A stretch of 53,275 bases of DNA from a virus, in the IMG/VR virus record IMGVR_UViG_3300030333_004803, positions 1-53,275 of that record. The stretch is one strand, 5' to 3'. The translations under genes were made by a program, and so were the position numbers. This document shows, piece after piece, positions 33,912-42,855 of this stretch; position 1 is the first letter of the stretch, and each line of letters begins with the position of its first letter. The notes under the pieces were generated by a model, which was not told where the DNA came from, did no database searches, and saw nothing but the letters and a program-made list of their open reading frames with translations.

Positions 33912-34116
33912 CTAAGAACCTCCTTTTGAATAATTTCCATTCCCAAGTGCTAAATGTAACACTTATTTCACAATTCATTAGAGAAACACCAATAGATAAA
34001 TGGCCACCCTTATGGTTGTTATGCATAAGGGTAAAGCCAAATAATCTAATAAGGTTTATTTTGAATCCTATAGTAGAATCTAAACTAATACTTTCCACTG
34101 AAAAGAGCATATTCAT
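33904..34116 (-). CDS. 70-residue hypothetical protein
   Basis: A beta-rich protein (IGFKINLIRLFGFTL, then SVTFSTWEWKLF) whose ATG overlaps the stop of the Gp157-like gene (TAATG). A plus-strand frame is also open here, but the minus frame fits the coupled operon and ends where the next gene's ribosome site lies. Not recognised. Confidence 0.55.
   Translation of the reverse strand: MNMLFSVESISLDSTIGFKINLIRLFGFTLMHNNHKGGHLSIGVSLMNCEISVTFSTWEWKLFKRRFLDG
33919..33925 (-). promoter_or_regulatory. Perfect Shine-Dalgarno inside a coding region
   Basis: AAGGAGG on the minus strand, seven bases upstream of the ATG at 33911. It is also read as codons near the end of the upstream gene (33904-34116), so the two genes are translationally layered. 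It decides the start of the 55-residue protein. Confidence 0.7.
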
Positions 34117-34688
34117 TACGATATTCTCAGTCTAGTTTTCTTTTCAACTTTTGCGTATTCTGTTTTACCACCCTTTTCTATAACGTGTTTACGCAGCTTT
34201 CGCTTATCAATGGATTGTACTAACTTAAGAAACTCATCTGGCACTGATTCTTCATCGGTAATTTCCAATGAACCATCACCTTCATAAATAGTATAGCTAT
34301 CAGTTGTTGTTTTAATTTGATGATTTCCACTTTTATTGGGTGTTCCTAGTAAATCTACCATATTAATAATCATTGATTTTAAACGTTCTCTGCCATTATG
34401 CAAAGAATCTTTTTTATTCATTAATGATTTAATATAGTTACGATGTACCTGCAACATTCCGTCTAATGCTTTTTCATTTTCATCAAGCTTAGATAGAACC
34501 CAATGGATATTTTCTGTTTTCTTTAATGCGACTTTTGCAAGCTCTGCAAGACCTTTCTCAATTTCTTCTTCAGTTGTGTCTTCAGGTCGTAATTCAGGAT
34601 AGTCTAGCATTTCTTGCAGCTCAATAAACGTATCAATAATTTGATAAGTTGTCAATTGTGCATTGTCTGGTTTTTTGGGTAAGCTCAT
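34116..34688 (-). CDS. Gp157-like phage protein
   Basis: A 190-residue protein with the pattern of the siphophage Gp157 family: a long N-terminal coiled coil (residues 40-115) with a LKSMIINM helix, then a beta segment around TYTIYEGDG, the SLEITDEESVPDEF block, a basic helix with IDKRKLRKHV, and a final RLRIS. The family is linked to phage DNA metabolism and resistance; biochemical role unclear. Ribosome site AAGGTGG. Lies next to the primase-helicase. Confidence 0.75.
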   Translation of the reverse strand: MSLPKKPDNAQLTTYQIIDTFIELQEMLDYPELRPEDTTEEEIEKGLAELAKVALKKTENIHWVLSKLDENEKALDGMLQVHRNYIKSLMNKKDSLHNGRERLKSMIINMVDLLGTPNKSGNHQIKTTTDSYTIYEGDGSLEITDEESVPDEFLKLVQSIDKRKLRKHVIEKGGKTEYAKVEKKTRLRIS

Positions 34689-34697
34689 TCTACCACC

Positions 34698-36476
34698 TTA
34701 TTGTTGTTTGAACCTAAAATTAATAGGCTCATATGCGCAATTAATAACAAATTTACCTTCATCTCTAGCTTTTAAACTAGAAATAATGCGGGTAACACTG
34801 TCTCTTAAACCTGTGATAGATATTACTTTATCAGCTTTTTGAGCGATTGATGAAGAATGTTTGCCTGAATGCACATCTAATGATCCGCCTCTTGCGTCAC
34901 CTTTAGTGATATGAGACACACCAATTAAGATGATGTCTTGCTGCGTTGCGATAGTTCTTAATTCATCAATGATCATATCCATTTTCAATGTTTGATCTTT
35001 GACATAACTGTTTACTTTTAAACAATCAATAGTATCTACCACTAAAACAGCAGGGTTTACTTCAGCTACTAACTCTTTTACTTTATCTAGCGCAGGTGGG
35101 ACCCAACCTATTCTAATATGTTTTAAAGAAGAAGACCAGGAGTTATTTTCTGTTTTATAGTGTTCATCTACTTCAGTTTTTGATTTACCTGTAGATATTT
35201 GTACAAAACGTCTATACATAAGCTTCGGATCTACTTCTAAAGACAAGAATAACGTATTTAAGTTGATACTAGTGCATAAGTTTTGGACCCATGCTGTTTT
35301 ACCCATACCTGTATCGCCGTATATTATGATCATTTCACCTGGATACATCCAGTAATCTTTATCTAGCTTATATATATTAGCTAAATTGATAGATTGTTTA
35401 GTCTGATCTTTTCTTACAGCGTCTACATACATACGTTCTAACTGTTCTGAATTAGCAATAGGCGTAATAATGTCGCCGCCTTGCATTTTTTGTTTATAAT
35501 ATATACACTTATCATCACAATATTTGTCAAAAAGTGAATCATGACAGCCAAAACGATAACCTTTATTAAAAGTATCTATAGTATGTCTTTCTACTTCATA
35601 AGCGTTCATATTACTAAACAATTGTGTATTTGCAGATATAATATACTGCAATGGTACACCTTTACGCATAAACGCAGATGTTATGCGCATAATTTTATTA
35701 TGTCTAGATCCTTCAACAGGACCTTCATCAATCATTTTCTGAACACAAGTTACTACTCCACTATAATCTTTGTCTGTATCTTCTGATATTGTTAGCTTTG
35801 AAAGCTTTGGTCTTGGAGCTTCAATAATTTTTAACAATTGATTTATAGCTTGACCTTTTACAGTGGGATATTTAAAGTTTTCTCTTGGTTTTGTTGAGAG
35901 ATCTAGTATTTCTCCGTGAGATAGTTTAAATATTTCTTGTATTGAAAATGGTGTTTTAAAATATTTAAGAGATGTTTTTTCATTTGGTGTATAACCTAAT
36001 CTTATTAACCTGGATCCGTCATATATGTTATCTGATTCAGGGAAATAATGTTTAATGGTCATTTTAACCAGTTCTGGTAGTTTATTATTAGGCTCAAAAC
36101 CAAAAATATCAGGTATCGCTATATGATAGCCTGTTCCTGAGAACCATGGTTTAATAGCATCTGGATGTATTTCATATTCATTGATCATTCTGTCAATAAC
36201 ATCTTTTGTTTTCTCATGAGTATGCTCATCAGTGTTTTGACCTTTATCAATGTCTAAAATAATTTGATCTAAATAATATTTACCACGATAGTTTTTTATA
36301 GTTTTTCTTATTTCAAAATGGCGTACTATTTCTTCATCAAAAGAGTACAGTGTTCTGAATATAGGGCCTGAGTGTCGTTTTATTGTTTCAGATATCTCAG
36401 CCACAGGGATGATAACACCCCTATGGCCTGGATGATCTATGGCAATTTCGACAAATCTACTTTCTTTATTAGCCAT
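34698..36476 (-). CDS. Primase-helicase (AEP primase fused to DnaB-type helicase)
   Basis: A 592-residue bifunctional replication protein. The N-terminal domain has archaeo-eukaryotic primase motifs: D75-I-D77, the SGTGYH block (S113-H118), and a D153-GSRLIR block. The C-terminal RecA-type ATPase has Walker A GDTGMGKT at 387-394, Walker B VLVVDTID, and a later SHITKGDARGG loop as in DnaB/gp4 helicases. A small cysteine cluster (KYCDDKCIYY) lies between them. It would unwind the fork and lay primers; host DNA polymerase is presumably recruited, as none is encoded here. Strong GGAGAAAGG site. Confidence 0.88.
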   Translation of the reverse strand: MANKESRFVEIAIDHPGHRGVIIPVAEISETIKRHSGPIFRTLYSFDEEIVRHFEIRKTIKNYRGKYYLDQIILDIDKGQNTDEHTHEKTKDVIDRMINEYEIHPDAIKPWFSGTGYHIAIPDIFGFEPNNKLPELVKMTIKHYFPESDNIYDGSRLIRLGYTPNEKTSLKYFKTPFSIQEIFKLSHGEILDLSTKPRENFKYPTVKGQAINQLLKIIEAPRPKLSKLTISEDTDKDYSGVVTCVQKMIDEGPVEGSRHNKIMRITSAFMRKGVPLQYIISANTQLFSNMNAYEVERHTIDTFNKGYRFGCHDSLFDKYCDDKCIYYKQKMQGGDIITPIANSEQLERMYVDAVRKDQTKQSINLANIYKLDKDYWMYPGEMIIIYGDTGMGKTAWVQNLCTSINLNTLFLSLEVDPKLMYRRFVQISTGKSKTEVDEHYKTENNSWSSSLKHIRIGWVPPALDKVKELVAEVNPAVLVVDTIDCLKVNSYVKDQTLKMDMIIDELRTIATQQDIILIGVSHITKGDARGGSLDVHSGKHSSSIAQKADKVISITGLRDSVTRIISSLKARDEGKFVINCAYEPINFRFKQQ

Positions 36477-36697
36477 CTGTTTTGCCTTTCTCCTGGAATT
36501 TTAGCATTAGCAACTTCTAGAGCGGGACTAGCTTTCAGCATTCTAAAAGTTCTTTCTATAGTACTAACTAAATGCAATTTTCCATAATTTGCTCTAATAT
36601 AATCACGAGCTTCTTCAAACTCACTTGATTTGATATATGGATTAGTATTATGTCTGTGCTGTAGCCAATTTCCAACAGAATGTTTTAATTTAATCAA
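36437..36697 (-). CDS. Small basic protein between SSB-like and primase-helicase genes
   Basis: An 86-residue helical basic protein starting at TTG, with a four-base overlap (TTGA) with the end of the SSB-like gene and a 40-base overlap into the primase-helicase gene. The overlaps support it despite the rare start codon. It might be a helicase loader or DNA-binding accessory; this is inference from location. Confidence 0.6.
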   Translation of the reverse strand: MIKLKHSVGNWLQHRHNTNPYIKSSEFEEARDYIRANYGKLHLVSTIERTFRMLKASPALEVANAKIPGERQNRWLIKKVDLSKLP

Positions 36698-37389
36698 AAT
36701 TCAGTCAATTCGTTATCAGAGCTGTCAGCAAAATCAAGGTTTAATGCACTTGCACCGTTCTTTTTAGGACCAGAGGATTGTGCATCTGGTGAATAGTCTT
36801 TTACATATTCTTTATCAACTTGGGATAGAAAATAATCTTTCCACTTTTGGTTATCTCTTTTTGGATGAGCTACTTGATTCCAAGTTTTAGTTTTGCCATC
36901 TGTTTTCTTATAAGACAAAACTTTTACAATTTTATTTTTAGCTCCTTCAAGTAAGACAGGACTTATATTGCCTTGAGTAAATTGATTCAATGTTTCTTGA
37001 ATTTCAGCTTCTGTTTTAAGAAAATCACTGCTTAACAAGTTACATGCTTCAAAGAAATTCTTTACTTTAAAAGCACTTCCCCAGTTAAAATCATCTTCAT
37101 AAATAGGATTGCCATCTTCATCTTCTATTGGTAGACCCAATTCATTTGTAGCAGGAACTTTTTCTACTTTAAAGTTACCACCTATGTTAAGAGTCTTATC
37201 CCAATCATTTTTTAGCATAACACATTTTACTTCAATCTGGCAATCGTTGGTCCATGTTTGACCAGTTGCTTTTTTAGAACCAGATCTATCAATTACTTCT
37301 ACTATTTTTACTTCATCAATGAATATTCCATCTCCCATAGCACCTTCTGGCGCTGGGAAATTTCCTTGTTTTCCAAAAGTTAAAGGCAT
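36694..37389 (-). CDS. SSB-like single-strand DNA-binding protein candidate
   Basis: A 231-residue protein with an N-terminal beta-rich domain (residues about 1-150) and a disordered tail that ends in acidic DSSDNELTEF. This recalls the acidic C-terminal tip by which SSB proteins recruit partners. It is immediately downstream of a Sak4-type recombinase and upstream of the primase-helicase, where phages commonly encode their SSB. OB-fold assignment is inferred, not seen directly. Confidence 0.65.
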   Translation of the reverse strand: MPLTFGKQGNFPAPEGAMGDGIFIDEVKIVEVIDRSGSKKATGQTWTNDCQIEVKCVMLKNDWDKTLNIGGNFKVEKVPATNELGLPIEDEDGNPIYEDDFNWGSAFKVKNFFEACNLLSSDFLKTEAEIQETLNQFTQGNISPVLLEGAKNKIVKVLSYKKTDGKTKTWNQVAHPKRDNQKWKDYFLSQVDKEYVKDYSPDAQSSGPKKNGASALNLDFADSSDNELTEF

Positions 37390-38265
37390 TTAGTCTTTCT
37401 CCTTATAGCTTAATATTTCTTGTTTAACTGTTTCATAATCAAATAACATTTCTTTTTGAGCTAATGGTCTTAATCTAGATCCAATAGTTCTTTCATCATA
37501 TCCTTGAAAACTGATATGACTTTTACCTGATTCTTTATTGACTTGTGCATAACCAATTACATCTGCTTTAGCAGTTAATGCATACCCTAATCCGCTAGGT
37601 ACTGCAGGCATTAATTGTGCTTTACCATCTGTAATAGCTGTTTGCTTAGCATGTGAAAGGAGTATTAAAGCAGATCCTGTTCTTTTCATAAGACGCTGTA
37701 ATCTTAATATAATATCAAGATTTTTAGATCTAGCTAATCTCCAGTCTTTGCCAAAGTTTTGACCATCGCCCATTTCTTTTATATTTAATTCCTGAATGAC
37801 TACTTCTTCTATCCATTTATTAATTTCATCTACAGTGTCAATTACAAGAGTATCATAAGGCAATTTTTCCCACTCATTCCTTAACCAAGCATATACCTCA
37901 GCTAATGAATAAACTGGCATTGGTTCTCCTTTACTAGGCCCTGATCTGTATACATAACCACGCTCAGTTGGCGGTATAAGTTCCATGACTTCTTTGCCAT
38001 TTTTAACAATCTTTTTATTATCTGACATTTTATTTCTAGTAGGAGGATTTAGACATGTGACTGTAACACTATTAGCATTAGGTACAAAGTCTGCACCTAA
38101 ATCAGCATCTATGATAAGCACACCATCTGTCCCTTTGTCACTCCATTTGGAAGCAGCGCTAGTTTTCCAAGTCTTAGGTTGACCTATGAAAAACCAGGTG
38201 ATCCCGTCTGGAAGATTTTGAGACATCTCTTCCATCGATTGATTTTTAATTACTTCTATTTTCAT
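37390..38265 (-). CDS. Sak4-like RecA-fold recombinase ATPase
   Basis: A 291-residue AAA_24/Sak4-type protein. The P-loop region is GQPKTWKTS (residues 28-36), Walker B is TLVIDTVDE (139-147), and an LILLSHAKQ sensor strand and a C-terminal RecA-like region follow. These phage proteins promote strand annealing or exchange together with SSB, which is encoded next. Oddity: the glycine normally before the P-loop lysine is Trp33. It has its own promoter candidate and an AAGGAAA site. Confidence 0.8.
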   Translation of the reverse strand: MKIEVIKNQSMEEMSQNLPDGITWFFIGQPKTWKTSAASKWSDKGTDGVLIIDADLGADFVPNANSVTVTCLNPPTRNKMSDNKKIVKNGKEVMELIPPTERGYVYRSGPSKGEPMPVYSLAEVYAWLRNEWEKLPYDTLVIDTVDEINKWIEEVVIQELNIKEMGDGQNFGKDWRLARSKNLDIILRLQRLMKRTGSALILLSHAKQTAITDGKAQLMPAVPSGLGYALTAKADVIGYAQVNKESGKSHISFQGYDERTIGSRLRPLAQKEMLFDYETVKQEILSYKEKD

Positions 38266-38291
38266 AATGTATTTCCTTAATTCCTCGATTA

Positions 38292-38320
38292 AATATACAA
38301 TATATTGATTAATTTAACAA
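38292..38320 (-). promoter_or_regulatory. Sigma70-like promoter upstream of recombinase gene
   Basis: Minus strand: TTGTTA (38320-38315), a 17-base AT-rich spacer, then TATATT (38297-38292). It lies directly after the large inverted repeat and 27 bases before the ATG. It would start the recombination/replication unit. Consensus match is moderate (4/6 and 5/6). Confidence 0.5.
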
Positions 38321-38403
38321 TAGAATAGTGGCAGAAAGTGTCTTATTATTCTTTCAATTGTTTAAGGAGAGAGAAAGAAAAGTCTTTCTGCCACATTATT
38401 CTA
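38321..38403 (-). terminator. Large inverted repeat at gene end, terminator-like
   Basis: GTGGCAGAAAG and CTTTCTGCCAC (11 bp) are extended outward by TAGAATA/TATTCTA with a two-base bulge, giving about 18 bp. Inside is a second stem, GAAAGAA/TTCTTTC. It begins at the stop codon of the VWA gene and is followed on the minus strand by TATTCTATTG rather than a clean U-run. Probably ends or attenuates the upstream unit before the new promoter. Confidence 0.6.
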
Positions 38404-40854
38404 GATTTGCAGCATGTTTTTGATTGTTTTTGGCAAGGTATTGCTAATCTCGCTAAAGTTTTCGATCATTATGTATGAGTCGTACATCTCTTGAAGATGT
38501 TCTTCTCGAATATAATGTCCCATACCTATAGCCATAACTGGCATACCTTCGCTTTGAACACGCATAATGTCTCGTCTGGTTTGATGTCTTCCATCTGCGT
38601 AACCGTGAGCAGCGGGTTGTCCATCACATAGAACAATCATAGCTTTTTTCATATTTAAACTACTATTAATACGTTGTTCTAGCATTCTAGCTGATTCAAA
38701 TATAGCTACGCCATCACGATTATTACAGTGAGACTTAACATTAGTAAGGGTAACGCCATCTTCATATTCAAAGATATGAGTAGCATGTTTTTCTCCACGC
38801 ATATCTGCAGTATGACCATATAAAAATACATTACACCTTGCATTATCTTTCATAGCTTCATAGATAGTAATAGCTGTATCTCTAACAAGCTCTATATCGC
38901 CGCACATTGAACCAGATTGATCCATTAAAATACCTATATTGTAATTAGGTTCTACTTGAATGTAATCTTTCTTAAATAGATTAACTCGTTTTGTAGGTAT
39001 TTTAAATAATGATTTTCTATCCAATTCGCCACGATTAAGATTTCTTATTGAAATATGCTTATCTAATCCATAAAGATTGATACGATTTTTCAATGCATTA
39101 ATTGAAGGTTTAAGTCGTTGAAGTAGTTCATTGTATTCATCTTTGTTACCAGTCTTATAGTGATCAACAATAACATCACGATTATGACCATAATGTTTAG
39201 ATTCCATAATGCCAGGAGATTTTGTTTCATACATCTCTGTATTATTGTCACTATGCGACATCAAAGCTTTTTCCATTTGCTTTGTTATTCCTACTTGTTC
39301 ATCCCAATCAGTTATACTTAATGATTCATTTTCAATAGCTGTATCTTTCATTGCAATACTTAATGTATGACCTGTATGTAAGTTTCCATTTGCAAACTTA
39401 ACTTTTTCAGTATCTTTAAATAAAGCAATCAATCTATTATTAAAATAATCATATATCTTTTCAGATATATCTACTACTGCTTGATCATTTTCTAATAGAT
39501 TAGAAGGATGATCAGTGATTATTTTAGAGCAATCTTGAAGAATCTCTTGAGCCGAAGAAACATTAAATAGATTTATATCTTTTATTGCTTCTTTGCAAAG
39601 TTGAGATGAATCATATGCAAAAGCAAATTCGTCACCGACATGGCTATAGTATCTTCTCATACGATCTTTAATATCGTTTTGAGCTTCAGATGCTGCCACA
39701 TCCAATGCTTCATTAACACCATCTGGGATATATATTATATATCTTAACATGTTAACACACATAGTTAATGTATACATTTCCTTTATTGGCATAAATATAG
39801 AGTTTGCTTCACTTATTGAGTCAATACGCATACTCTTTGCTTCTAACATATCATTTATGTTCTTAGCATATTGATAAGTAATATCTGAAATAATGCTTTT
39901 TACATGCATTACTCTTTGTCTTATCACTGCTTCATCAGCCGTTAAATGCTTTTTGTGTTTAATTAAGTATTTAACATAGCCAGGAGCTGCTTTTGTTAAT
40001 TGTTCTTCAATGTATACATCTTCTAAGTAATGAATAATATCATCTTGAAACAATTGAGCTAATTGTCTAAATGGATGAAGTCTATCTTCACCTTCTGCTC
40101 CATTTTTAGCAAACATATCAGGTACCCAGGATCCATTTTTGTTATTACCCTTAGCATGAGCATCCCAGTGTTCTGCTAACCATTCAATGAATATCTTATC
40201 ATTTACACCGTTTAGTCTATATGCATTAGATGTTATCATTTGCTTTTTAAAGAAATTAAACAATGACAATGGCATAACTAAGTTACCGCCAGCATCGCAA
40301 CCATATTCTATTACACGTTTGTGTTCATTTTCATCTTTAAGCATGTTATCTATGTGATACATTATTCTAGTTCTAAGAGTTCTATTTTCAATTATTGTTG
40401 AAATTAGAGCTTCGTATTTAAGTGGTACTAGAACTAATCTATTACTATGCATTTGATGTAATTTCTGATGCAAAGAAGAACCTAGGTCAACATCTTGTGT
40501 CTTTGCTTTATTTGCCCAGACATGGTTAGATAAGACATGCATTTTACCATTAAACATAGAATGTAATGCTCTATCCATATGGTTTTTCCGCAATATCTTA
40601 TATGGTTGATCAAGATTGCTTTTAAAATGCAATTCTGCTTGATCTTTAGAACTAACAATCTGCATTCTATTATGTGCGTTCTTTTTATGTAAATGCAACT
40701 TTAAGCTTTTCTTCATCCGAGATCCAGTGGAGTTTATGTGGGACCAAAACCCACGATAACCTTTTAAAGTGGATAAGCCACGGCGAGACCACCATGACTT
40801 ATGACCACTACCACTTATTTCATCAGATTTTCTTCCGAAAATATCAGTTTGCAT
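38401..40854 (-). CDS. VWA-domain protein, CobT-like partner of AAA+ ATPase
   Basis: An 817-residue protein. The basic N-terminus (first 60 residues) and the long helical middle are unrecognised. The C-terminal 200 residues form a von Willebrand A domain with the metal site D645-Q-S647-G-S649 and a later IVLCDGQP strand. It lies three bases after the AAA+ gene. MoxR/CobS ATPases with VWA/CobT proteins form chelatase-like or remodelling complexes. Phages carry such pairs without cobalamin genes; their job in infection is not established. Confidence 0.82.
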   Translation of the reverse strand: MQTDIFGRKSDEISGSGHKSWWSRRGLSTLKGYRGFWSHINSTGSRMKKSLKLHLHKKNAHNRMQIVSSKDQAELHFKSNLDQPYKILRKNHMDRALHSMFNGKMHVLSNHVWANKAKTQDVDLGSSLHQKLHQMHSNRLVLVPLKYEALISTIIENRTLRTRIMYHIDNMLKDENEHKRVIEYGCDAGGNLVMPLSLFNFFKKQMITSNAYRLNGVNDKIFIEWLAEHWDAHAKGNNKNGSWVPDMFAKNGAEGEDRLHPFRQLAQLFQDDIIHYLEDVYIEEQLTKAAPGYVKYLIKHKKHLTADEAVIRQRVMHVKSIISDITYQYAKNINDMLEAKSMRIDSISEANSIFMPIKEMYTLTMCVNMLRYIIYIPDGVNEALDVAASEAQNDIKDRMRRYYSHVGDEFAFAYDSSQLCKEAIKDINLFNVSSAQEILQDCSKIITDHPSNLLENDQAVVDISEKIYDYFNNRLIALFKDTEKVKFANGNLHTGHTLSIAMKDTAIENESLSITDWDEQVGITKQMEKALMSHSDNNTEMYETKSPGIMESKHYGHNRDVIVDHYKTGNKDEYNELLQRLKPSINALKNRINLYGLDKHISIRNLNRGELDRKSLFKIPTKRVNLFKKDYIQVEPNYNIGILMDQSGSMCGDIELVRDTAITIYEAMKDNARCNVFLYGHTADMRGEKHATHIFEYEDGVTLTNVKSHCNNRDGVAIFESARMLEQRINSSLNMKKAMIVLCDGQPAAHGYADGRHQTRRDIMRVQSEGMPVMAIGMGHYIREEHLQEMYDSYIMIENFSEISNTLPKTIKNMLQI

Positions 40855-40856
40855 TG

Positions 40857-41888
40857 TTACATAGCCTCAATAATATTCATAACCTTATCTTTTTCTGTCG
40901 GATCATTATAATAAGGTAATGTAATGTTCATCAAAGCATCTAAAAGATCTACACCATCACTAACAGCATCAGCTGTAGACAATGTCATTCTTGTTGATAC
41001 GCTTGTTGTTAATTCATCAGAATTAGCCAAGGCCCTGACTTTTGAAGCAAATAAAGTGATCTTTGCTGCTGTATCTTTGTCTATTTCTGTTCTTTCACAT
41101 AAAAGAGCAGCTTCAGATTCTTCATCTAGATATGCTAATGGGTAGAAACCACCAGTAAATCTATCTAACCAGGCTCTATCTATGGTGTTACTAGCACCAA
41201 TGTATTGCCTACCGACATTAGCAGTAGCATAAAAGCGTACTTTATCACTGATCTTGATCTCAACAGGGGGCTTTTCTTCGTCTAAGATCAATACTCTTTG
41301 CTCATCTAAGACTGGAATCAAGATATTTTGTAACTCTTGAGACCTATCTCTGGTTATTTCATCAAGCATTATTAATGTAGGTTCTTCTGATTGAATCATT
41401 TCAACAAACTTAGACCTAACAAACTTAGTCCCAGAATCTGGATCATAACTAATATGACCAAGAAGTTTACTAGCTGGATTAGATGTGTCACCTAAGTTAA
41501 TGGAATAGAAATTCATTCCAGTTACTTCAGCCAGTATCTTTCCAAGGTGTGATTTACCACAACCTGTTGGACCTGTGACTAATATGTGTTGATTTTTAAT
41601 AATGTTACGGACCATATTAAAGAAAATGTTCTGATCTTTAAACTTAAACCATTCATTAGGTACATTAAAGTTTTCTTTAACATAGTCAAATACTTTACCA
41701 GTTACACCGTCTACCCATGTATTGTCATTTTTATTTGGGGTGTTCATTACTTTATCTGATTCTTCTGCAACCATTTCAGGCTCATTTACAACATCGCTAG
41801 TGTTTTCTTCTTCTGCAGGTACTAAAGGTGAACTTTCTTCTTTTACTTCGTTGTCTTTATACTTACTTAAGATTTCTGATATATCCAT
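40857..41888 (-). CDS. CobS/MoxR-like AAA+ ATPase
   Basis: A 343-residue ATPase. Residues 1-60 are an acidic disordered lead. Walker A GPTGCGKS lies at 106-113 and Walker B LIMLDEI at 172-178. An ATANVGRQYIGAS sensor-type strand and an arginine-rich WLDRF block follow, as in CobS and MoxR. It is preceded by a GGAGAGG site and immediately followed by its VWA partner. Expected to form a hexameric ring that remodels a protein or inserts a metal in cooperation with that partner. Confidence 0.87.
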   Translation of the reverse strand: MDISEILSKYKDNEVKEESSPLVPAEEENTSDVVNEPEMVAEESDKVMNTPNKNDNTWVDGVTGKVFDYVKENFNVPNEWFKFKDQNIFFNMVRNIIKNQHILVTGPTGCGKSHLGKILAEVTGMNFYSINLGDTSNPASKLLGHISYDPDSGTKFVRSKFVEMIQSEEPTLIMLDEITRDRSQELQNILIPVLDEQRVLILDEEKPPVEIKISDKVRFYATANVGRQYIGASNTIDRAWLDRFTGGFYPLAYLDEESEAALLCERTEIDKDTAAKITLFASKVRALANSDELTTSVSTRMTLSTADAVSDGVDLLDALMNITLPYYNDPTEKDKVMNIIEAM

Positions 41889-42170
41889 TTATTTGTTTTC
41901 CTCTCCGATACTAGGTACAACATAATTGTCCCAGTATTCACATGATTTATTATTGATTAATTTACAAGGTTTATTACACATAGATTTAACTATTGTTTGA
42001 TTTACTTTGCTAATGCCTATGACGCTATATTCTATTTTGAACACAGCGCCAAGGCAATTTCCTGAGTCCCAATTAGCACAATTATGCAGTACTTCAGATT
42101 TGGAATGTGAATCTGCCACTGTCTTCTTTCGGTATATTCTTTTCCTCCATCGTTGATATGTTCTTTTCAT
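41889..42170 (-). CDS. Cysteine-rich small protein
   Basis: A 93-residue protein with a basic N-terminus and cysteines in the pattern CANWDSGNCLG, then CNKPC and KSCEYW. This suggests a small zinc or iron-sulphur site. Its start lies 77 bases inside the end of the preceding gene. It directly precedes the AAA+/VWA pair and may be a cofactor or substrate of it; that link is speculative. Confidence 0.6.
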   Translation of the reverse strand: MKRTYQRWRKRIYRKKTVADSHSKSEVLHNCANWDSGNCLGAVFKIEYSVIGISKVNQTIVKSMCNKPCKLINNKSCEYWDNYVVPSIGEENK

Positions 42171-42855
42171 CTATCAATATACCTTCTTCTTCACGAGTAT
42201 ATGGGACCACTTCAACTCGATATTTGTTTTCAACATTTAAAATGTCTGCATAATGCGAAGTAACTACTACACATTCTTGAGCATCAGGATCAGATCCTAG
42301 TGATTCTGGTTCATTTAAAGCATTATTTATTTGACTTCTTACTCTATCTACTTTGTATTTATCAAATAAAACATCCCATTTACCTCTAACGGTTGATGCG
42401 AAATGATTATTTTTGATATTGCTTAATGTGCTTTGAAGCCATGTTGTAAATACTTTGTCTGCAGCTTTAGTCTGTTCAACGCTTATTTCATTTGGATCTT
42501 TTTCTGAACTACAGGCATCAGCTATAACAACTAATGCATCGACTTTTAAATTACTTATAATGTCTTGCATAATATTCTTAGCTAGATCTTTAGCCATATT
42601 AACTTTACGCTGATCATTCATGTGTTTTGCATTAGGATCTTTGTCTAGTTGCATACATATGTCATTTAAAAGAGATGAAACGTAAAACAAACGAGTTTCT
42701 TTTTCTCTAGCGTCAAATGCTGCTATTATGAATGGTAATTCTCCAACTTTTAAGAATGTTTGCATAATATTGCCTTTAAATTGCTCTAAAGCTGAAAATA
42801 TACTGTCATTTTTCCATTGGTGTGATACTTGTTCTATTTCTAATTTACCTAACAT
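42094..42855 (-). CDS. Hypothetical early protein, 253 residues
   Basis: Mixed alpha/beta protein with a long helical centre (residues 65-150) and an acidic C-terminus. It has an excellent GGAGG site embedded in the end of the previous gene. No motif recognised. It belongs to the block of genes feeding into the AAA+/VWA pair and may be functionally linked to it. Confidence 0.65.
   Translation of the reverse strand: MLGKLEIEQVSHQWKNDSIFSALEQFKGNIMQTFLKVGELPFIIAAFDAREKETRLFYVSSLLNDICMQLDKDPNAKHMNDQRKVNMAKDLAKNIMQDIISNLKVDALVVIADACSSEKDPNEISVEQTKAADKVFTTWLQSTLSNIKNNHFASTVRGKWDVLFDKYKVDRVRSQINNALNEPESLGSDPDAQECVVVTSHYADILNVENKYRVEVVPYTREEEGILIDEKNISTMEEKNIPKEDSGRFTFQI

Noticed and set aside
35541-35786. 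Plus-strand ORFs opposite the replication genes (also at 40674, 43372 and 37985)
   Set aside because: They lie wholly inside well-supported minus-strand genes, lack ribosome sites and have Ser/Phe/Ile-rich compositions typical of antisense frames.
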